DNA of 64,000 nucleotides from Dactylellina haptotyla (lineage: Eukaryota > Ascomycota > Orbiliomycetes > Orbiliales > Orbiliaceae), in NCBI GenBank assembly GCA_031310005.1, contig CM062381.1, positions 2,604,001-2,668,000 of the forward strand, written 5' to 3'. The notes under the pieces are model-generated. The model was given only the letters and a program-made list of their open reading frames with translations, made no database searches and was not told the origin of the DNA. Positions within the stretch are counted from its first letter, which is position 1. Every line of letters starts with the position of its first letter. Below, in pieces: positions 59,136 through 64,000 of the stretch. Position numbers and translations under genes: made by a program.

Positions 59136-61944
59136 CTATTCCTGAAAATCGCCTTCGAAATCCTCTCCAACATCACCAATAGGCTTTCCACTACTTGTTT
59201 GCTTTCTGTACAGCATTGCAAGATCCTCGCTTGTACTTGCCTCCTCTATACTCTTGTCCTCTCGTTTACGTAGAAACCTAGGAAATCGTAGCGATAGCCC
59301 TCTTTCTTCGGACACCAGTCCGATCGCTGCGGTATAATTTGGGCTCAGAGTGATGTCGGCAAATACGATCTCCCATACTTCTTGGGGTTCGAACCAAACA
59401 TTCGGATGTAGATCAGGTGCCTCGATGTATGCCTTTTTGGCTCTTGTAGTATTCTCACCATCTTCGGAGTATTTTTCCTTCATCTCTTGGTAGAAAACAT
59501 CGGTGAACCCGGACATACATTTGCATACCGCCTCGAGAGAACCGGTCTCGGGGTTTCGGACAGCCAGCAACTATCTTAGAAGTTAGCAGAGTCAGGTTTA
59601 TATTTTAAAATAAGTAGAGATAGGCTTACGATCGGAGACCACCATTTGCTCTTTCTGCCCATACCGTGCCAACCGGCGACAGGTATTACATCGAGTGTAT
59701 CAGTGGAAGCGTCATAGTCTTTCTTCACCTTCAACCATGATTCTAATCGCTTATCTGGCTCGTACGTAGCTAACAGCGGCTTCCTTCTACCACTTTTCTT
59801 TACTTCCTTCCCTTTAGTCGCTTTACCCTTGTTGCTCGATTTAGGTCGTACCTCCTCTGTAAGCCTTTCAAGGTCAAAATCATCGGTTGCTTGGGCGGAT
59901 CCACCATCTCCCGTCGCTATCTCGTTATCCAGTAATTTGACCATAACGCCTTCGCATTTATCTTGCAAGCTGCCCTTGAAGAACTCGATAACTGCGTCTT
60001 GGTCATCCGCGGTCGCATCAAGACTTTTGACCCACGTAAACCTCTTGTCCACTTCAACAAACTCCCCTCGTAGCAATCTCCGTCGCTCACGAAATGGCCG
60101 CGATAGCAATTCCTCTCCATTCAGCTGCATCAGATCAAAGGCAAACATGCAAACGTTAATTTCGACAGCACCAATAGCAACATCTTTCCGCCCCCGTGAG
60201 GCTAAAGTTTGGAAAGTTTTGAGGTTTCCCGTATCGCTATCGATTGCAACAACCTCGCCTTCCATGATGAATGTTGTGACATTCGGTCCTCTGATCGATG
60301 GTATCAAGGCCACTAGATCTGGATATTTATCTGTCATATTTTCAAGGTGGCGGCTGAATATCGAGACTTTGCCTTTCTCATCGCAATGTATCTGCGCTCT
60401 CTGCCCGTCATATTTATATTCCGCGGTAAACTCTCGGGTCCCAAGACGGCCTAACATTTCCGGTAGATCCCTTGTTATGCTGCCTAACATTGGCTTTAAT
60501 GGGGTGTGAACCGTCAGTTTGCAAACGTCTTTAACACCTGATAAGCCGACTTGTAGCAACCCTGGCACTATTTGGTTATAGTTCGGGCATCTTGCAAAGC
60601 ACGCCTTGACGATCTCCTCTGCAGTAGAGAATATTTCCGTCTTTGCTTCTTTGGATAACTTTGATAAACCGGTCGGTGGATTAGAGGCGGGATTCAGAGC
60701 ACCTGGTGGGTGCGTCATAAGGAAGGCTCGAGAGAGGGCTATTAACATTGTTGTTTTGACTGCACCGATACGCAACTGTCATGGAGATTAGATAGCGTCT
60801 AGTGTTTAATACGAAACGTAGAGCTTCCTTACATGCTGTACTAAAGTTCTAGCGAGATATCTGACTTCCTCGCCCCGGGATTGAACAAGTAAACGTTCAA
60901 CGATTCTTTGTTTCGTTTCTTGAGATCCGGTACCTTTGGATTGCGAGATCTTTACGAGTGACGAGTAGACATCCTTCACGGCTGTAGAGTTCAGTATTGA
61001 TCCTACGACGATTCTAATGTTTACGGTTTTGACATACTCAAGGGTACAGGTTCCCGTAACCGCAACGTTCTCTGTTTGACCTTTGCTTCGAAAGCTGCAT
61101 CTCCGGCGTCTCCATACTTGTGATATAGCGTCCGAAGTCCTTTCTGATCCAATCCGCCCACTTTGATAAGTGCTTTACTAATAATAGAGCCTCCAATTCC
61201 GAGCTCTGTTTGTTCATAAGGTGGACCGATATCATTAGTTGTTAACCAGACTGCCGGTAAAAGAGAACCAGGATCGCAGGCGATAGCTGTTCTTAAGAAA
61301 TTTGTCAAAGTATCTACGATTTTAATGCGCGACCTCGTGGAATTTATGAGGACAAAGGTCCTAGTTAAAAGGGCGTATGTGATCTTGCCGTCCGGGAAAC
61401 TTTCAACGAGTGACTTATAATCTTCAGGGTTGAAAGAGACCGGGTCTTTATCAAATGGAAGTTCATCAACAAGTTTGTCCCATTCAGGCTTATATTCTAG
61501 TTGGATCTTTGCTTCCGACGGGGGAGTAGCCAATTTCGACGGTCCGGGTTCTGGTATAGAAGGGCCAGCCACGGCGAGGACCGGATTTGTATCATCTTCC
61601 AGAGATCTGGTAACACTATTGTTTTCTTCTTGTTGTAGTTTCCTCGCAAACTCTAGATCCTTTGCCTCCTGCTCCGCAGATGTCGAACGTTGGGATGGCT
61701 CCCCCGTTTCTCCGTCGTTTGGGGTACGACCTGATAGCAGAGCATCCTCTTTCGCCCACTGTTCCTGAAGCTTTCGGGCCAGTTGTTCATCCGTTAGCCC
61801 TTCGTTCGAGTCTGCATCGGAAACAAGTTTGAGCTTCGAAGGAACGGACTGTTTCCTCCCGAAAAAGTAATCAAGGGTTGGCCCTTTGCTTGGAGAGCTG
61901 GTCTTGTCGTTCTTCTTGCGCCGTTTGGCAGGACTCTCTGGCAT
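59136..61944 (-). CDS. CDC9: DNA ligase I (Cdc9-type, ATP-dependent)
   Basis: Replicative and repair ligase that seals Okazaki fragments. The N-terminal KRRKKND signal and the PCNA-interacting TLDYFFGRK are followed by a disordered stretch, the DNA-binding domain (PEWDKLVDELPFDKD; GSLLPAVWLTTNDIGPPYE) and the catalytic core at 60775-59576 with the adenylated lysine in EYKYDGQRAQIH and FIMEGEVVAID. The oligonucleotide-binding domain reads KSKWWSPI, LLAVRNPETGSLEAV, HPNVWFEPQEVWEI and GLSLRFPRFLRKRED. Introns near 60981-61036, 60783-60833 and 59575-59625 rejoin conserved sequence in frame. The PCNA box has Gly where Gln is usual. It diverges from the RINT1 gene. Confidence 0.96.
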
Positions 61945-62486
61945 CTTTGCTTTGCAGTAAATGGAGGTAATCTAGTCGGCTTGAGGGAGCGTCTAAGAGA
62001 GTCGCCTAGCTATGTTCTCTCTGGGCTGCAACATTTGGACTGGTATGAGATATCATTAGGTCATGGCGAGATCTCGAGAGTAAGGGACCAAGCGTGTGTC
62101 ATCGTGAGTTGGGAATGGTGTTGCGGGAGCCGCGAGTGTGGTCCACAGACCACACGAACTCGTCTGAGGTCATGATGTCATACAAATTGGCTAGCTCGCG
62201 CGAAGTTGAAGAGGCCTGATGGAGATATGCAACCGAGTCTCGATCCTGCAGATAGTGTCTATCGGGAAAGCTATTGCAGGTATTAACTTTAAAAACAAAT
62301 ATGCTGTGCGATATTCAAGGCGTGTATTTATATGGTGATGCGAGTTGGTGAGGGAACACCCGGATTTGAGGATTAGTGTTAGCGAACTGCATCTTGTGGT
62401 TCTGTGTCCTTTTAAACAAACTACAACATCCGAATATCAAGGTTTCGAGCTCGGTGCCTGTGGATACAGAGCAACCAAGTCCCGAT
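61945..62486. promoter_or_regulatory. Bidirectional promoter region, DNA ligase I / RINT1
   Basis: 542 bases between divergent start codons. I looked for an ACGCGT (MCB) box expected for a G1/S gene and did not see one. Confidence 0.5.
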
Positions 62487-64000
62487 ATGGCTTCCATCCA
62501 ACCAAGGCAGAAAGACGCGCGGGTTTATGACTATCTAAATGACAAAATACAGACATCAGCGGACTTGAAGTCTTTGGACTCGCTGCTCGGCGCACTGCAA
62601 AACCAACACAGTATCTTGCGTCAGCAGGTAATGCTAGTTTATACGCATTCTATTAATATACGGGTTTCTAAGAGTAATATATCTAACTCTTATAACGCAG
62701 CTTGATAAAGTCGGAAAAGACTTCGGCGAGGCAGAAGCAGAGCAAAAGCATCACGCAAGCTCTGTTCTCCTCAAGTCGCATGACTATCTACAAAGGCAGA
62801 CCGAAATCGACGACAGGCTGGAAAAAGTCCGAACTTCTCAGACAGTTTCTGATGTGGTATTGAACTATCGGAAAAATCTGGACAGGTTGAGACAACTTGA
62901 GATCGCAAAGGGCTACATAACTATTTTGCAGGCTGTCAATATTTTCAAAAAGCAAACCCAAGATGTCATTGCGAGTGACCCGAAGGCTGCATTGATACCT
63001 TACTATCAGCTACAGCAAATATCTGCTCAGCTCCGACGGACGCATGACACTGCGGAAGGCGCTGCCGTTCATTTGGTGGAATATGTCGAGCAAGCTGCCG
63101 CCCAGCTCTGGGACGACATGAAAGAAAGACTCTCGAAACAATTCCAGACCACGCTAGATGCCCTTGGGTGGCCTACTCAGGACCTTTCCTTGGATAAGAT
63201 GCAACAATTTGAGACCGAATTTACAAAGATTCTCGCATTAAGGAAAACGTATGTCCGAAGGGCTTCTTCCCAACGTAAATATATAGCTGTCTTACATATT
63301 TTATAGTGACCAGGAAATAGCAGCGAACGTCGACATTTCGATAGTTACCTCTCTCAACGAGATAACGAAAACATCGAGATACGCCCCATTACTTGCCTTT
63401 ACAGCTCTATCTAAAGCCTTCGCTCTGCGGTTTCGTTACCATTTTGAAGGCGAAAAACAAACTAATAAACTCGAAAAGGTATTAATTCTACCAAAAGAGG
63501 GCAGCTGTTTCAGTTTGCTAACCTTCCATTAGCCCGAATGGTATCTGCAACATGTCGAGAACCTCATAAGAGAATATCAAACATTTTGTACAGAGTTTCT
63601 CCAAGGAATTCTTGATTCCAACGAATTGGGTAATCACGATGCTGTGCAGGAATTTATCACTTCGCTGTTGCCGATTATTCGTCGTAAGATCGATCATGAC
63701 CTTCCTGCGCTCGCGACACAAGGTCCTCTGGCTTCCCACTTTATCCAAGAATCCATTAAATTCGATAAAATGTTACGAGAGGAATACATGTACAGCCCGT
63801 TTGGAATAGACCCAGATGACTGGCGGGGAATCACACATGAGGTTCTCACCGTCAATAATAGCGAGTTCTTTAAGAAATGGCTGGTTGTTGAAAAAGAATG
63901 TAAGTTCTGCTTATTCCTTCCTTGCGAATTGTCATCTTATTAATTTCAACAGTTGCACTGGCTCGATATGAGAACATTATTGCAGCAGAGGACGCGTGGG
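62487..64000 (+). CDS. RINT1/Tip20-like tethering subunit, partial at the right edge
   Basis: Subunit of the Dsl1/NRZ-type complex that tethers Golgi-derived COPI vesicles to the ER. The ATG at 62487 gives MASIQPRQKDARVYDYLNDK and a coiled-coil-rich N-terminus (LDSLLGALQNQHSILRQQ-LDKVGKDF). Later, RYHFEGEKQTNK, PEWYLQHVENLIREY, LIKFDKML-like ESIKFDKMLREEY and GIDPDDWRGITHEVL are typical of the RINT-1/TIP-1 family, as is FKKWLVVEKEFALARY at the window end. Introns near 62626-62700, 63249-63306, 63480-63532 and 63900-63951 are inferred from frame and family conservation. The C-terminal part lies beyond 64000. Confidence 0.9.

Noticed and set aside
61945-62486. MCB (ACGCGT) box expected upstream of DNA ligase I
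   Set aside because: Not seen in the intergenic region; the only ACGCGT-like match noted lies inside the RINT1 coding region at the window end.

Overview
This window is nuclear DNA of a filamentous ascomycete (Pezizomycotina); the genus cannot be told from the sequence. The grounds are short introns (mostly about 40-110 bases) with fungal CTRAY branch sites, compact gene spacing, and a set of conserved fungal housekeeping genes, several of types best known from Pezizomycotina. I saw no rRNA, confident tRNA, intact transposon, CRISPR array or secondary-metabolite cluster.

Layout. 0-11 kb: the end of VPS33 (HOPS/CORVET), UBA3 (NEDD8 E1), CDC26/APC12 and TAF2 (TFIID). 11-17 kb: the 49-kDa subunit of complex I, divergent from the Pol I/III subunit AC40, then a UBE2W-type E2. 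17-28 kb: a CaMK-I-like kinase, VPS8 (CORVET) and, divergent from it, a GPALPP/DUF3752 protein. 28-46 kb: an RCR-like membrane protein, an uncharacterised Ser/Pro-rich protein, alanyl-tRNA synthetase, a Whi5/Nrm1-like G1/S corepressor candidate and a membrane RING-H2 E3 candidate. 46-51 kb: about 5 kb without a recognisable gene. 51-64 kb: a CYPH-type cyclophilin, a VPS3844 (DUF3844) protein, an uncharacterised membrane protein, OST2/DAD1, a TMEM14 protein, DNA ligase I and the start of a RINT1/Tip20 tether. Many neighbours are divergent pairs sharing a short intergenic region.

The genes are mostly unrelated, although vesicle tethering/vacuolar sorting (VPS33, VPS8, VPS3844, RINT1) and ubiquitin-like conjugation (UBA3, UBE2W, CDC26, RING) recur.

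The most unusual signal is in gene structure. Rebuilding conserved proteins exon by exon requires very small exons: 6 bases in UBA3, 12 in UBE2W, 14 in TMEM14, about 19 plus a 14-base last exon in the complex I gene, and starter exons of 3-7 coding bases in TMEM14, CaMK and TAF2. Two introns appear non-canonical: a 61-base AT-AC intron before the last exon of the complex I gene and a 61-base GC-AG intron in OST2. In the genes I assembled fully, exon lengths sum to a multiple of three and conserved residues are restored at the junctions. Transcript evidence was not available here.
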